Source: Stentor coeruleus (lineage: Eukaryota > Ciliophora > Heterotrichea > Heterotrichida > Stentoridae). Taken from it: DNA of 41,166 nucleotides. Both the position numbers and the translations under genes were made by a program. The stretch covers positions 1 to 41,166 of the forward strand of contig MPUH01000662.1 in assembly GCA_001970955.1 (NCBI GenBank). Reading direction: 5' to 3'. This document shows, piece after piece, positions 40,538 through 41,166 of the stretch. Positions within the stretch are counted from its first letter, which is position 1, and the number at the start of each line of letters is the position of its first letter. A model generated the notes under the pieces. That model saw nothing but the letters and a program-made list of their open reading frames with translations. It did not search any database and was not told where the DNA came from.

Positions 40538-41166
40538 TCTGCCTATAAAAATTTGCTTTAAATCTATAAAATTTGTATATAACTAAACTAACAAAAACTA
40601 ATAGTTTATAGAAATAATGAATTATAGGTACTTAGGGAATATCAAATCATAAAAAAAACTATCTTAAGTTTGAAAAGTATAGTTTAATCACTATATTTAA
40701 CAAATTGTCATAATAATAATTATAAACTCTTATCATATTCAATAATTTCTTAACATTAAACATAAATATTATCTGAAAAACATTTTTTTTGCATAACTAC
40801 AATTAGTATTTTTCCTTATAAAATAAATCTTTTTATCCACCAATATTACCATAACTTCCATATTAACAACTTTTTCAATAAACCTCAATAAAATCTTATA
40901 ATTACCATTAAAACTACACAACTTATTAGCATTTATTACTTAAAACATAGCATCCAATAGAACACATACACATTTTTCCTAACAAAATTATATTTAATAC
41001 AACCTAACTTAATTTTATTTAAAAAAACAATAAATACTTCAATAATCTTAACTACCTATTAAATATTTTCATACTCAAACCATACCCATATTTTTGCTTC
41101 CCTTTACCTCTGAAATAAACCTCCTAATCCTTTGAGAACTAGCAAATATATTCTTCCCTTGAGCAT
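40538..41166. other. Intergenic, window end
   Basis: No gene is seen. The last 350 bases are A/C/T-rich and G-poor on the + strand, which in this window usually precedes the left edge of a gene, so another gene probably begins just beyond 41166. Confidence 0.5.

Overview
This window looks like macronuclear DNA of a heterotrich ciliate, most probably Stentor or a close relative. It is very AT-rich and gene-dense. It carries ciliate-type proteins: beta-tubulin, a four-CNB protein kinase G, a CFAP97/Hemingway ciliary protein and a giant MORN-repeat protein. Two 15-nt introns can be read directly (26629-26643 and 40339-40353). Both start GTAA, end AG and have A at position 10. The standard genetic code fits: tryptophan is always TGG, and the 19 genes end in TAA (14) or TAG (5), never TGA. 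The genus is an inference from intron size and code; no rRNA gene is present to confirm it.

Layout. 1-2.4 kb: a TPR protein and a KCTD-like BTB/pentapeptide protein (+). 3.6-11.2 kb: a minus-strand series of ribosomal protein uS12 (RPS23), PKA regulatory subunit, a triple CCCH zinc-finger protein like ZC3H4/6/8, a small SANT/Myb protein, a GPI-anchored cysteine-rich surface protein and an orphan MGCSSS protein. 11.8-15.4 kb: ESCRT-III CHMP2/Vps2 (+) converging on PKG (-). 15.9-24.9 kb: an orphan (+) and the MORN giant (+). 25.0-26.7 kb: Prp40 splicing factor (-), with one intron that completes its first WW domain. 28.3-31.4 kb: a second TPR protein and a small orphan (+). 33.3-34.6 kb: beta-tubulin (+). 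35.5-37.4 kb: a WDR47-like LisH/CTLH/WD40 protein (-). 38.1-40.5 kb: a 497-aa orphan and the CFAP97-domain gene, which has one intron.

There are no operons; genes are single units on both strands. Shared themes are cyclic-nucleotide signalling (PKA-R and PKG within 11 kb), N-myristoylation signals (PKG, MORN giant, MGCSSS orphan), microtubule or cilium biology (tubulin, WDR47-like, CFAP97) and mRNA processing (Prp40, CCCH).

Two properties matter for any reader. (1) The window has ten single N bases. Eight of them separate direct repeats of 68-163 nt that differ at 0-2 positions. These look like unmerged overlapping contig ends rather than biology. Two fall in the MORN gene and one in PKG. 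Collapsing them restores one continuous 2122-aa MORN reading frame and gives an 895-aa PKG. (2) Spacers are strongly strand-asymmetric. To the right of most genes the + strand is G/T-rich and nearly C-free; to the left of most genes it is A/C-rich and nearly G-free, whichever way the gene points. Relative to transcription, 5' flanks are amino-rich and 3' flanks keto-rich. I saw no tRNA, rRNA, CRISPR array, insertion sequence or telomeric repeat.
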